The notes under the pieces were generated by a model. The model was not told where the DNA came from and made no database searches. It saw nothing but the letters and a program-made list of their open reading frames with translations. Both the position numbers and the translations under genes were made by a program. Shown in pieces: positions 28,182 through 36,443 of a stretch of 58,270 bases of DNA. The DNA comes from an uncultured Caulobacterales bacterium (GTDB lineage: Bacteria > Pseudomonadota > Alphaproteobacteria > Caulobacterales > Maricaulaceae), in assembly GCA_938003545.1 (NCBI GenBank), contig CALKXY010000041.1:1-58270 (forward strand), given 5' to 3'. How positions within the stretch are numbered: position 1 is the first letter of the stretch; every line of letters begins with the position of its first letter.

Positions 28182-29201
28182 CTAAATGACAGCAGATACC
28201 GAATCACGAAGTTTGATTTCAAAGTCTAAAATTTGGTTCATCTCAGCCGTCCCGCCTTTATCTCGTGCCAAATACTTAGCGGCTTGATATCCCATTTTAT
28301 AGATTGGCTGCCTGACAGTCGTCAGTGCCGGAAAGACAATCTTTGCTAAAGGCGTGTCATTAAACCCACAAACAGACAGTTCACTTGGCACATCAATGCG
28401 CATTTGCCCTGCAACCGATACGACAGCAGCAGCCATATCATCATTAGATGCAAAGATAGCTGACGGTCGTTTTTTACCTGTCATACTTAGCAGCTGTCTT
28501 GCCGCGACAACTCCAGAATCGAAAGAGAAATCGCCTTGAACAATCAAATCTTCGGAGAGCGTTAGACCTACTTTGTTTATCGCTCTAGCATATCCGTCAT
28601 ATCGCAAATCAGTCGCCGCATGACTCGCATGGCCTTTTATGAACCCTATACGTTTGTGACCTTGCTCCAATAAATGCTGTGTCATTTGCTCAGCTGCAGT
28701 TTCATCATCCATTCCGATAAAAGGCTGCGTACCTCTATTCTTTGGAGCCAAACGAACGCATTTGATGCGAAGTTCTGAAAGTGTTTGTAAAACAGCCTCA
28801 CTGTCACAAAGCGGCGGCATTAATATAACGCCATCAACAGGCAAACGCTCAAGCACAGCCCGCATTGCATCGGCTTTTTCTTGCCGCATCTGAACCTTTT
28901 CAAGATAAAGCGGTTCCACCACCAGATGATATCCAACCTCCCGGCACGCATCTATGGCCCCTCGTTGGATATGAGAAATATAGTTTAGTGACGAGTCGCC
29001 ATAAATCAGTGCAATCAGATAGGACTTGGACGTAGCAAGACCACGCGCAGCAAGGTTTGGAGAATATCTGAGTTCAGTTGCAATGGCTTTCACGCGTGCA
29101 CGCGTCTTATCCGCGACGTTGGGCTCATTGTTTAAAACACGGGACACTGTTTTAATTGAAACCCCAGCCTTTTGGGCCACGTCGGTAATTGTAGCTTTCA
29201 C
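28182..29201 (-). CDS. LacI-family transcriptional regulator
   Basis: About 339 residues from the GTG at 29201, which has a GGGGGG-type Shine-Dalgarno 8 nt upstream; a TTG at 29207 is the alternative. The N-terminal helix-turn-helix and hinge are unmistakable: ITDVAQKAGVSIKTVSRVLN, then SPNLAARGLATSKSYLIAL, followed by a periplasmic-binding-protein-like effector domain with the IGFIKGH and SAIFASNDDMAAA motifs. It lies directly upstream of zwf-pgl-edd on the same strand and probably controls this sugar operon; the effector is unknown, with an Entner-Doudoroff intermediate or hexose likely. Confidence 0.93.
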   Translation of the reverse strand: MKATITDVAQKAGVSIKTVSRVLNNEPNVADKTRARVKAIATELRYSPNLAARGLATSKSYLIALIYGDSSLNYISHIQRGAIDACREVGYHLVVEPLYLEKVQMRQEKADAMRAVLERLPVDGVILMPPLCDSEAVLQTLSELRIKCVRLAPKNRGTQPFIGMDDETAAEQMTQHLLEQGHKRIGFIKGHASHAATDLRYDGYARAINKVGLTLSEDLIVQGDFSFDSGVVAARQLLSMTGKKRPSAIFASNDDMAAAVVSVAGQMRIDVPSELSVCGFNDTPLAKIVFPALTTVRQPIYKMGYQAAKYLARDKGGTAEMNQILDFEIKLRDSVSAVI

Positions 29202-29373
29202 AGTCAAAGCCCCCCTCTCACAAACAGCCTTTGCCCGATGGTAAGAAGCGTTATCATACTAAACGATCCACCTCATTTAATAGATAATGTACTGATGTTT
29301 GACATGAGATAAAAAAGCAACATCCTATAGCCCGTATAATTACGGTCCGCTAGGCGCTCAGAAATTCTGAAAG

Positions 29374-29442
29374 TTACAGACCTAAAAGGGACAGGAACAA
29401 CAGAACGATGGCAATTAGAAGCTGTTTCGCAAGAGTTATCAT
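29374..29442 (-). CDS. Possible 22-residue hydrophobic peptide
   Basis: ATG-to-TAA frame of 22 codons encoding MITLAKQLLIAIV followed by LLFLSLLGL: one short positively charged start and a single membrane-spanning segment. A GGAG Shine-Dalgarno sits 5 nt upstream of the ATG. In size and character it resembles single-helix small proteins such as KdpF-like peptides or Ibs/Tis-type toxins, but there is no homology evidence, and short hydrophobic frames arise by chance. Lies alone in the lacI-phoU gap. Confidence 0.3.
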   Translation of the reverse strand: MITLAKQLLIAIVLLFLSLLGL

Positions 29443-29595
29443 TACAACTCCATAGTCTCGAAAATTCGAATTGGCCAGACTAATCTGTAAATCGAAGAAT
29501 TTACACTTAAAGCCCAATGAAAACCATTTAGGCAAAGGCCTCAAAACGCGATAAAATGATTAAGTCAAAACCAATGTCAAACAAGCCCTTCCAAA

Positions 29596-29635
29596 CCGTC
29601 ACGGAACTATCATAAAACGGTGCAGTTATTGTCAT
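29596..29635 (+). promoter_or_regulatory. PHO-box-like array upstream of phoU
   Basis: Four heptamers spaced exactly 11 bp apart: CCGTCAC (29596), CTATCAT (29607), CGGTGCA (29618), TTGTCAT (29629). The PhoB consensus is CTGTCAT repeated with 4-bp spacers, i.e. an 11-bp period; three of four units match at five or six of seven positions. The last unit ends 77 bp before the phoU start. This strongly suggests PhoB control of phoU. Confidence 0.65.
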
Positions 29636-29712
29636 ACGACTCATGCAAAGTTGCCTTAAGAAAAACCTAAGATGAATAGTATTTCAGCCCGCGAACAGGA
29701 CAAATCGTTGTC

Positions 29713-30432
29713 ATGATTAGTAATAGAAGCCATATCGTATCAGGCTATGATACAGAATTATCCAGCCTGACGAACGACCTAACCGACCTTGGCACACTCG
29801 TTAGTGAAATGGTTGAAGACGCGATGCAGGCCTTTAAAAAGCGTGACAGCATTAAAGCACAGCAAGTTATCGACCGTGATCAACAAGCTAATGACCTCCA
29901 GTTTAAAATAGACGAAGCGGTTCAACGAATCCTCGCGCTACGCAACCCCGTCGCTCAGGATCTTCGCCGTATCATCGGCGCTACACGCATTGCCTCTGAC
30001 CTCGAACGGGTCGGCGATCTTGCTGAAGGGATAGCGCGCAGAGCGATGGCAATAAATGAAGAAAAACGCATCGACATGGCAAAATCCGTTTACCGCATGG
30101 GTAAGCAGGTTCGAAAACAAGTGTCCGGCGCGCTAGACACTTTGCTTAAAGAAGACGCCATTACCGCCCTCCATTATTGGCAAGCCGACAGTGATATAGA
30201 CGATCTTTACAATTCAATTTTCAGAGAACTCGTCACCGTAATGATGGGTGATCCACGGACCATTCCAGCCTGCACCGAATTGCTCTTCGTTGCCAAAAAC
30301 TTAGAACGTATCGGCGATCATGCAACGAATGTGTGCGAGGCTGTTTATTTTACAGTTAAAGCCAAACAGCTCATTAACGACCCGGCGCTTGATAAACTTC
30401 GCCAAGAGTATGAAGAGCGTGAAGCTTTCTAA
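29713..30432 (+). CDS. phoU: Phosphate signalling protein PhoU
   Basis: 239 residues, standard PhoU length: two three-helix PhoU repeats, each carrying the acidic metal-binding E-x3-D-type motif, SDLERVGDLAEGIARRA (about 94-110) and KNLERIGDHATNVCEAV (about 196-212). PhoU links the PstSCAB transporter to the PhoR-PhoB two-component system and represses it when phosphate is sufficient. Here phoU stands apart from pstSCAB and phoB, with its own PHO-box-like array upstream. Its stop overlaps the convergent membrane-protein gene by 4 bp. Confidence 0.96.
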   Translation: MISNRSHIVSGYDTELSSLTNDLTDLGTLVSEMVEDAMQAFKKRDSIKAQQVIDRDQQANDLQFKIDEAVQRILALRNPVAQDLRRIIGATRIASDLERVGDLAEGIARRAMAINEEKRIDMAKSVYRMGKQVRKQVSGALDTLLKEDAITALHYWQADSDIDDLYNSIFRELVTVMMGDPRTIPACTELLFVAKNLERIGDHATNVCEAVYFTVKAKQLINDPALDKLRQEYEEREAF

Positions 30433-31010
30433 ACGACAAAACCTATCAAAACGAAAGCGAACATCCCGACCACAACAGCTGTGATCGTTTGACGCCGATA
30501 GGCTTTTGCCAAAAGCCCCACAAGAATACCGCCAAAAACAACTAATAACAGCATCAGTGCGACAAGTTTTTGATATGCCTTGAATAATTCAGGTCCGTGC
30601 CCTTTGTGCAGTTCCATCATAGCGCGCACAGTATCTGGCTTGACACGCGTTGCCGCAAGCCCTTGATCTGTTTGCTTAAACTCTAAATACGTCCGAGACG
30701 TTGGACGAAGTTGGATCAGTGACCCTCTGTTTTTCACATACTCAAAGTCATGTTTAATATTCGCCTCAGACAGAAAAGCACGAACATCAGCCTCAAGCGT
30801 ATCACTGGAAAAGTCTAATGCCGCAGCCTCAGGAAGGGCGACACGTTCCGTAGTCGCATTTCCTTTGATGTTCATGAGATATAATCCGCCAGAAATGGCG
30901 TGAAGTGCAAATGCAGGTGCCATAATTCCCGCTGCCCAAAGATGGCCTAGGACTAAATATTTACGTAATTTTGGCGACATCTTGACGACCTCTTTCATTT
31001 TGGGATCCAT
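30429..31010 (-). CDS. PepSY-associated membrane protein
   Basis: 193 residues. An N-terminal helix (LGHLWAAGIMAPAFALHAISGGLYLM, about 21-46) is followed by a periplasmic PepSY-like domain of about 100 residues and two C-terminal helices (about 146-165 and 172-192). The RKYL...HLW...HAISGGLYL opening is like PepSY-TM proteins, which accompany iron/siderophore reduction or act as protease-regulator domains. Probably an inner-membrane protein; role unknown. Monocistronic, 40 bp after moaC's end region begins. Confidence 0.65.
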   Translation of the reverse strand: MDPKMKEVVKMSPKLRKYLVLGHLWAAGIMAPAFALHAISGGLYLMNIKGNATTERVALPEAAALDFSSDTLEADVRAFLSEANIKHDFEYVKNRGSLIQLRPTSRTYLEFKQTDQGLAATRVKPDTVRAMMELHKGHGPELFKAYQKLVALMLLLVVFGGILVGLLAKAYRRQTITAVVVGMFAFVLIGFVV

Positions 31011-31054
31011 TGCCTAAGGCAGTTATTAAGGTCAATGCGTTAGACGATGACGTA

Positions 31055-31534
31055 TCAGTAATCAGCTCGCCACGCCCCACTTTTCCCGCCATCTTTTTCT
31101 AATAATCGGATACCGCCGATGACCATAGCTTTATCGACGGCTTTCAGCATATCGTAAATTGTCAGACACGCAACGGAGACCGCAGTTAAAGCCTCCATCT
31201 CCACACCGGTTACGCCTTCCGTTTTTGTCTCAGAGGTTACGCGTAAACCAGGTAGGTCTGGATCAGATATAATTCGAACTTTGACCTTCGAAAGTGGTAG
31301 CGGGTGGCAAAGCGGAATCAAGTCAGCCGTTCGTTTTGCCCCCATTATACCAGCTAGTTCAGCCGTAATTTCAACGCTTCCTTTTGGGTTCTCACCCGCA
31401 TGTAAAGACGCCAATGTATCCTTCGTCATGCGTACATATCCCTCGGCCAAAGCCCGCCTTGACGTCACAGCTTTTCTTGACACGTCAACCATCGAAACGC
31501 GGCCTTGATCATCTAGATGTGTGAGTTTCGTCAT
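31055..31534 (-). CDS. moaC: Cyclic pyranopterin monophosphate synthase
   Basis: 159 residues, the usual MoaC size. Signatures: [15 protein letters not shown] at the N-terminus, [18 protein letters not shown] near 70-87 with the active-site histidine region, and [21 protein letters not shown] near 108-128; catalytic lysines in KAVDKAM. It converts the MoaA product to cPMP. It is the last gene of the minus-strand moa run, its ATG overlapping the moaB stop (ATGA). Confidence 0.97.
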   Translation of the reverse strand: MTKLTHLDDQGRVSMVDVSRKAVTSRRALAEGYVRMTKDTLASLHAGENPKGSVEITAELAGIMGAKRTADLIPLCHPLPLSKVKVRIISDPDLPGLRVTSETKTEGVTGVEMEALTAVSVACLTIYDMLKAVDKAMVIGGIRLLEKDGGKSGAWRADY

Positions 31535-32058
31535 TCAGATAGCCTCGGTATGAGATCGGTAAGCGAACAAGGACGGTATCGACTGTCAAGCGCATGATGG
31601 ATGATACGATCCCACGCATCTTTCACCGCGCCCGTCGAACCAGGTAAGCAAAACACAAATGTCCTGTTGATTAAACCTGCGCAGGCACGGGATTGCAATG
31701 TGGATAGACCCACGCTCTCAAAGCTAACACGGTGAAATAAAGCCGAAAAGCCATCCAATGTTTTATCGAATAGAGGGGTAAGGGCTTCAACGGTAACATC
31801 TCGGCCTGTTAAACCCGTCCCCCCAGTTGTTAGCACGACATCAATACCTGCTGACAAGGTCCAGTCTTTGACGGTCCGTGTAATCTCAGCGACATCATCA
31901 GTCACAATAGAACGCCCCTTGATGGAATGACCTGCGGCGACGACACGAGCCGCCAAAGTATCGCCACTGCGGTCATTTTCCGTCGTCCGCGTGTCCGAAA
32001 CAGTTAAAACTGCAAAGTTAAGCGGTTGAAACAGAAGGTTTTCATCAATTCCGGGCAT
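31531..32058 (-). CDS. moaB: Molybdenum cofactor biosynthesis protein B
   Basis: 175 residues with the MoCF/MogA-MoaB fold: [22 protein letters not shown] near 13-34, and [19 protein letters not shown] near 76-94, the molybdopterin-binding TGGTG loop. MoaB/MogA adenylylates molybdopterin before metal insertion by MoeA. Whether this copy is MoaB-like or functionally MogA cannot be decided, but it is the only such gene here besides moeA. Overlaps moaE by 14 bp and moaC by 4 bp. Confidence 0.92.
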   Translation of the reverse strand: MPGIDENLLFQPLNFAVLTVSDTRTTENDRSGDTLAARVVAAGHSIKGRSIVTDDVAEITRTVKDWTLSAGIDVVLTTGGTGLTGRDVTVEALTPLFDKTLDGFSALFHRVSFESVGLSTLQSRACAGLINRTFVFCLPGSTGAVKDAWDRIIHHALDSRYRPCSLTDLIPRLSE

Positions 32059-32494
32059 TGTCCCACCGTTTTAGATCAGCTTTGTCTTCAAGTCGCGGTT
32101 CGATCCATTTGGTTCGCCCAGCCGTCGTCTCTTGCTTCCAAAAGGGCGCTTCTGATTTCAGCTTATCCATCAAGAAATCGCAGGCTTCAAAGGCGGCACG
32201 GCGGTGTGCGGATGCCGTCGCGACAAATACAATCGCCTCTCCTGTCATCATTTCACCAACGCGGTGCACAATTCGACACCCGTCCAGCGCCCAATTCATT
32301 TCAGCCTGTTTAACGAAACCTTCAATTTGAGTCTCAGTAAATCCAGCATAATGCGTGAGTGTCAAACTCTCCGTGCCCCCGTCATCCCTAACGAGGCCAG
32401 TGAAAGACACAATCGCCCCCGCAGCCGAGCTCAGCTCATGAAAAGCGGATAACTCTGATGCGGGATCAAAGGCAGTTTCAGTTATTCGGATCAT
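32045..32494 (-). CDS. moaE: Molybdopterin synthase large subunit
   Basis: 149 residues. The MoaE signatures GAIVSFTGLVRDDGG (about 26-40), RIVHRVGEMMTGEAIVFVATASAHRRAAFEACDFLMD region (about 74-110) and the active-site lysine segment KSEAPFWKQE (about 113-122) are all present. With MoaD it converts cPMP to molybdopterin by sulfur transfer. ATG overlaps the moaD stop by 4 bp, the stoichiometric partner arrangement expected for the heterotetramer. Confidence 0.96.
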   Translation of the reverse strand: MIRITETAFDPASELSAFHELSSAAGAIVSFTGLVRDDGGTESLTLTHYAGFTETQIEGFVKQAEMNWALDGCRIVHRVGEMMTGEAIVFVATASAHRRAAFEACDFLMDKLKSEAPFWKQETTAGRTKWIEPRLEDKADLKRWDNARN

Positions 32495-32736
32495 CCGCCT
32501 GACAAAGCCGACATATAAGCAATCTCGTCTTCATTCCCAATGGATACCTCCGCCATTGAGACGAGCATGTTAACTGAAATTCGCGTATCAGGCAAAGCCG
32601 CCAATTCGCCGAAACCTTCGATTTTCTCTGAAAGATATGCCGTAAGAGACGCTTTATCTGTCACTGTTGCAGGCAATTTGACCTCTAACCTTGAGGAAAG
32701 GTCGGAAAAACGGCCAAAAAAGAGAATAACAGCCAC
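32491..32736 (-). CDS. moaD: Molybdopterin synthase sulfur-carrier subunit
   Basis: 81 residues of ubiquitin-like beta-grasp type starting at a GTG codon (FFGRFSDL at the N-terminus) and ending in SALSGG. The C-terminal Gly-Gly is the thiocarboxylation site. Partner of MoaE, encoded immediately downstream with an ATGA overlap; starts 2 bp after moaA ends. Confidence 0.95.
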   Translation of the reverse strand: MAVILFFGRFSDLSSRLEVKLPATVTDKASLTAYLSEKIEGFGELAALPDTRISVNMLVSMAEVSIGNEDEIAYMSALSGG

Positions 32737-32738
32737 GC

Positions 32739-33749
32739 CTACCCGCCTGTCATAGACATGTGGCGCGCAACGGCTGGACTTTGCCCCGGTGCGTCAATGC
32801 GGAAGTCATGAGACTCTGGTTTGCGCCCTATGGCTTCGATCAAAGCCGCGTCCAGACCGCCTCCACTTCGCAGCACTGCGCGCAAGTCTGCATCTTCATC
32901 ACGCCCGAGGCACAAAAACAGCTTCCCTGTGCAGGTCAATCTCACGCGGTTACACCCGCCGCAAAAGTTTTTCGAAAGCGGTGTGATAAACCCGAGCCGC
33001 CCTCCTGTCTCTGCAACGCGCCAATAATCAGACGGCCCACCCGTACGATAAGTATCTCGCGACAACGCCCAATCCTTCGCCAAATTGGCTTTGACATCTG
33101 AAACCGGCGTATATTGATCAAAACGATCCGCTTCGATTTCCCCCATAGGCATGGCTTCGATCAGGGTGACATCAATATCGCGCGCATGTGCCCAACGGAT
33201 CATGGCGGGTAGTTCATCAAGATTATCTTGCTTCAGAACAACCACGTTAAGTTTGATCTTCAATCCATGAGATTGCGCAGCGGCAATCCCGTCAAGTACT
33301 TGAGCCAAACGACCACCACGCGTTATCCGTGAAAAGGTTTCGGGGTTGAGACTATCCAATGAAACATTGATGCGCTTCACACCCACACGCACTAAATCAC
33401 TGGCATGCTTTTGAAGCTGGGTTCCGTTCGTAGTCAATGTCAACTCATCCAAACCATGGCCGAGATGTTTAGACACGCGTTCCATTATGTCGATGATGTT
33501 ACGGCGCACGAGAGGTTCGCCTCCCGTGATACGAATTTTACGTACGCCTCTTGCAATAAACGCACTAGCAACCTCTTCCAATTCTGACGCATCCAGCAGG
33601 TCTGATTTGGGAAGAAACGTCATCTTTTCGGCCATGCAATATGTGCATCGCAGATCGCACCTATCTGTAACAGACAAACGTAAATATGTGATCTCCCGGC
33701 CAAACGGGTCAACCAATTTTGCGGGTTGTATTTGAGGCTTATCTAACAA
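32739..33749 (-). CDS. moaA: GTP 3',8-cyclase
   Basis: 336 residues with a TTG start (no ATG is available near the N-terminus), overlapping the preceding gene by 7 bp. Radical-SAM cluster motif CDLRCTYC (Cx3Cx2C, about 32-39); second [4Fe-4S] site CGGCNRVRLTCTGKLFLC (Cx2Cx13C) near 262-279; and the C-terminal GG (SMTGG), which is required for the reaction. MoaA with MoaC turns GTP into cPMP. The open minus-strand run xdhC-mocA-moaA-moaD-moaE-moaB-moaC is likely one transcript. Confidence 0.97.
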   Translation of the reverse strand: MLDKPQIQPAKLVDPFGREITYLRLSVTDRCDLRCTYCMAEKMTFLPKSDLLDASELEEVASAFIARGVRKIRITGGEPLVRRNIIDIMERVSKHLGHGLDELTLTTNGTQLQKHASDLVRVGVKRINVSLDSLNPETFSRITRGGRLAQVLDGIAAAQSHGLKIKLNVVVLKQDNLDELPAMIRWAHARDIDVTLIEAMPMGEIEADRFDQYTPVSDVKANLAKDWALSRDTYRTGGPSDYWRVAETGGRLGFITPLSKNFCGGCNRVRLTCTGKLFLCLGRDEDADLRAVLRSGGGLDAALIEAIGRKPESHDFRIDAPGQSPAVARHMSMTGG

Positions 33750-34351
33750 AATTTTGGCCTTGTTGATTTACGGTTTTTCAATATCTTTCGTACCCTATCC
33801 AAATCCGACGGCGTGTCCACATCCAGTGCGGCTTCTGCATCTATCAACACAGTCAGAGGCTCTAATATATTAAAGAGACTGCGCGCTCCATTGTTAGAAG
33901 TGTCCGCTAAAATCAAATCCATTGCATCTTCATCAAAATAAGCAGGAGGCAATCGCAAAGATTCACAAATGCTCACAACAGATTGTTTTGCATCACTTTC
34001 TTCAAGTAAATTTACAAAGTTTACAAATGAAACCAGAGGCATATCCCCTAACGCAACAACAACATCGTTCCAACCATTGTCCCGCGCGGCACGCAACCCT
34101 AACCGTAATGTATGGCCTTGCCCCGCCTCTGGATTCGTATTTTTAATCCATGTCACACCATCGTGACAAACAGCCTGATACTTAGTTTGTGATACAAGGA
34201 ATATTTGGCCAAACCCAACGGATCGAACTGTTGATAAAACAGCATCGAGAACCGTCACTCCGCCTAAGTCAGCTTGCAACTTATCTTCCGCTCCAAACCT
34301 TGAAGACAACCCACTAGCTAAGACAACACACGCAACATTTGATGGGCTCAT
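33743..34351 (-). CDS. MocA/MobA-like NTP-transferase
   Basis: 202 residues of the GT-A-like nucleotidyltransferase fold: VVLASGLSSRFGAEDKL near 9-25 (the L-x-A/G-G-x-S-x-R-x-G-x-x-K pattern), ALGDMPLVS near 98-106 and RLPPAYF near 132-138. This is the MocA (molybdenum cofactor cytidylyltransferase) group rather than GMP-adding MobA, and the neighbouring XdhC gene supports an MCD-type or xanthine-dehydrogenase-family cofactor. Translationally coupled to xdhC (ATGA). Confidence 0.82.
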   Translation of the reverse strand: MSPSNVACVVLASGLSSRFGAEDKLQADLGGVTVLDAVLSTVRSVGFGQIFLVSQTKYQAVCHDGVTWIKNTNPEAGQGHTLRLGLRAARDNGWNDVVVALGDMPLVSFVNFVNLLEESDAKQSVVSICESLRLPPAYFDEDAMDLILADTSNNGARSLFNILEPLTVLIDAEAALDVDTPSDLDRVRKILKNRKSTRPKFC

Positions 34352-35217
34352 AACAGATCCCTTTCTTGCGCGGTTTGCACGACTTCGGCCAGAATAGATA
34401 AGGCCAAAGACCGGGCATCGCGTTGCGCTGGGATCAATCCGATAGGCGCATGAATTCGATCAATTTGCTCTGCTCCAACCCCCAAATCGGAGAGCATCTG
34501 CTGCCGCGAGAGATGCGTTTTTTCGCTCCCCATCGCGCCAACATAAAATGCTGAACCTGAGACGGCTTGCTTCAAAAGCATCGGCTCCCAATCGTGATCA
34601 TGGAAAAGAAGGACGACGGCGGTCCAGGCATCATCCCTGATTTGCAGTACAGTAGATGGATCGATTAAATGCTGAACTTCGGGGTCTAAATCTGCGTCTG
34701 GCGATTGTAGGACAACCTCAAAGCCACTGGCTTTTGCCAAGTCCGCAAGCGCCAAGCATGCTGCACCGCGTCCAGCGATCCGTAGTCTTAAGCGCGGCCT
34801 AATCTCAATTTTCTGCCCCTCTAAAGCAAGAGCGCCTGTCTCTCGATTATCCAAAGCAAGAAGAGCTGTTGAGATTGCAATACGATCCAAATTTTGAATC
34901 AGTAAGATTTCAATATGCCCACCGCAGGGCAATATAATATCTCGAAAGGGAGAGCCTTCCCCATAAATAAAGGCACCAAATTGTCCAAGGCGGGCCCGCG
35001 TAATAATGTCGGCATCTATACAACCGTTAGAGACATAACCCGCAACATTATCCCCCGTTATCGCCATCATCGCACCGGGTGATCGCAAAGTCCCACCTGT
35101 CACGCTCATCACAACGCAAAGCGAAGCGTCGGGATTTGACGTGCAAAAACGCAAAACGTCGTGCGGATGGTCGTAGGTCTGATTCACGGTGCAATGATTA
35201 TGCTGACGGAGGCACAA
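34348..35217 (-). CDS. XdhC/CoxI-family cofactor insertion protein
   Basis: Up to 289 residues from a TTG at 35217; a GTG at 35187 (279 residues) is an equally good start. The XdhC signatures are visible: GTLRSPGAMMAI and VAGYVSNGCIDADI in the N-terminal domain, a Rossmann-like C-terminal domain (RLRIAGRGAACLALADLAKASGFEV), and the terminal YVGAMGSEKTH and RIHAPIGLIPAQRDARSLALSILAEVV region. XdhC-type proteins bind sulfurated Moco and deliver it to xanthine dehydrogenase-like enzymes. None of these enzymes is encoded in the window. Confidence 0.9.
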   Translation of the reverse strand: MCLRQHNHCTVNQTYDHPHDVLRFCTSNPDASLCVVMSVTGGTLRSPGAMMAITGDNVAGYVSNGCIDADIITRARLGQFGAFIYGEGSPFRDIILPCGGHIEILLIQNLDRIAISTALLALDNRETGALALEGQKIEIRPRLRLRIAGRGAACLALADLAKASGFEVVLQSPDADLDPEVQHLIDPSTVLQIRDDAWTAVVLLFHDHDWEPMLLKQAVSGSAFYVGAMGSEKTHLSRQQMLSDLGVGAEQIDRIHAPIGLIPAQRDARSLALSILAEVVQTAQERDLL

Positions 35218-35261
35218 GGCAATGCTTTATGCAGCGTATCAAGCAGAGTAAGGGCTAAATT

Positions 35262-36443
35262 ATGATTTCTGTTTCTAAAGCCCTTGCGCATATTTATGAT
35301 CATGCGCCCAGTTTTGATGTTGAACACCTGCCCGTTAACAAAGCTTGTGACCGTATTTTGGCTGAAAATCTTGCCGCAAAGATTGATATGCCGCCCTTTC
35401 CAGCCTCAAGCATGGATGGATATGCTGTGCGATCTTGCGCCTCAGGCGAAACACTAACGCTTATCGGTGAGTCAGCGGCAGGTAATCCATTCCATCAGAC
35501 CGTTTCAGATGGGCAAGCTGTTCGAATTTCCACAGGCGCAGTTTTACCCAAGGGCGCAGACCGTATTCTTATTCAGGAAAATGCATCTTTGCGCGACAAT
35601 GCCATCGCAGTAAACGCTTCACCAACGCTGGGAGCTCACATACGACCTGCCGCATCCGATTTCAAAATCGGACAAAACCTACTGCCCAGTGGAACTCATC
35701 TCAGCCCCTCACATATAACACTTTGTGCGGCAGCTAATCACGCAACTTTAGCTGTTAGAAGAAAGCCCAAAATCGCCCTCATAAGCTCTGGGAATGAGCT
35801 TCGCAAAGTTGGGTCAAAACTAAACAGAGGCGAAATCATTGCTGCAAACGCTATTGGCTTAAAAGCCCTCTTAGAGAAATGGGGAGCAGATGTTTCAGAC
35901 GCGGGGATCGTTAAGGATGATATGGACAGCATCAATACCTGCCTAAATTCGCTAAACGCCTTTGACATCATTATCCCCATTGGCGGCGCGTCTGTAGGGG
36001 ATCACGATCACATGCGTCCCGCATTTAAAGACGCAGGTTTTGAGATTATTTTTAACAAGGTCGCCATTAAGCCAGGAAAGCCTTGCTGGTTTGGGAATCG
36101 CGGCACACAAATTGTTTTAGGGCTTCCTGGAAACCCTGCCTCTGCACTCGTTTGCGCACATATTTTTCTTCGCTCACTCTTAGGCTTAAACACCTCATTC
36201 ACGCAGGTTTCATTGGAGAAACCGATTGAAGAAAATGGACCTCGAGAAACTTATTTGCGGGGCACGTTTCACCTATCAAAGGGAGCACTGACCATCGCAC
36301 CTAATCCCGTGCAAGACAGCTATCGGCTCAAACCTCAAGCTAACGCAAACGCGCTCATCAGAGTCCCCCCGCTTGGCGGCCCTTACAAAATTGGCGATCT
36401 CGTTGACATTATGCCATTTGGTCATCAGGCGTTTACGTGGTGA
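35262..36443 (+). CDS. moeA: Molybdopterin molybdenumtransferase
   Basis: 393 residues. MoeA hallmarks: DMPPFPASSMDGYAVR near 45-60, GAVLPKGADRILIQE near 95-109, the MoCF domain with ISSGNEL near 172-178, PIGGASVGDHDHM near 236-248 and KPGKPCWFGNRG then VLGLPGNPASAL in the C-terminal part. It inserts molybdate into adenylylated molybdopterin. Divergent from xdhC with 44 bp between starts, so a shared divergent promoter is likely. Its stop overlaps the TauE gene by 7 bp. Confidence 0.96.
   Translation: MISVSKALAHIYDHAPSFDVEHLPVNKACDRILAENLAAKIDMPPFPASSMDGYAVRSCASGETLTLIGESAAGNPFHQTVSDGQAVRISTGAVLPKGADRILIQENASLRDNAIAVNASPTLGAHIRPAASDFKIGQNLLPSGTHLSPSHITLCAAANHATLAVRRKPKIALISSGNELRKVGSKLNRGEIIAANAIGLKALLEKWGADVSDAGIVKDDMDSINTCLNSLNAFDIIIPIGGASVGDHDHMRPAFKDAGFEIIFNKVAIKPGKPCWFGNRGTQIVLGLPGNPASALVCAHIFLRSLLGLNTSFTQVSLEKPIEENGPRETYLRGTFHLSKGALTIAPNPVQDSYRLKPQANANALIRVPPLGGPYKIGDLVDIMPFGHQAFTW

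Larger units (their letters stand above)
29202..29712. other. 511-bp intergenic region lacI-phoU
   Basis: Divergent promoter region. It holds a possible 22-codon hydrophobic reading frame on the minus strand (29374-29442), the inverted repeat TCAGAA-A-TTCTGA just beyond its stop, an imperfect CCGTA/TACGG hairpin near 29331-29345, and, close to phoU, an array of 11-bp-spaced PHO-box-like heptamers (29596-29635). The rest is A+T-rich with no gene that I can support. Confidence 0.6.

Noticed and set aside
29299..29340. TTGACA (29299) with TATAAT (29335) as a sigma-70 promoter
   Set aside because: The spacer would be 30 bp, far from the usual 16-18 bp; the two boxes cannot belong to one promoter.
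36008..36202. Minus-strand frames within moeA
   Set aside because: Shadow frames of moeA with no start signals or domains.
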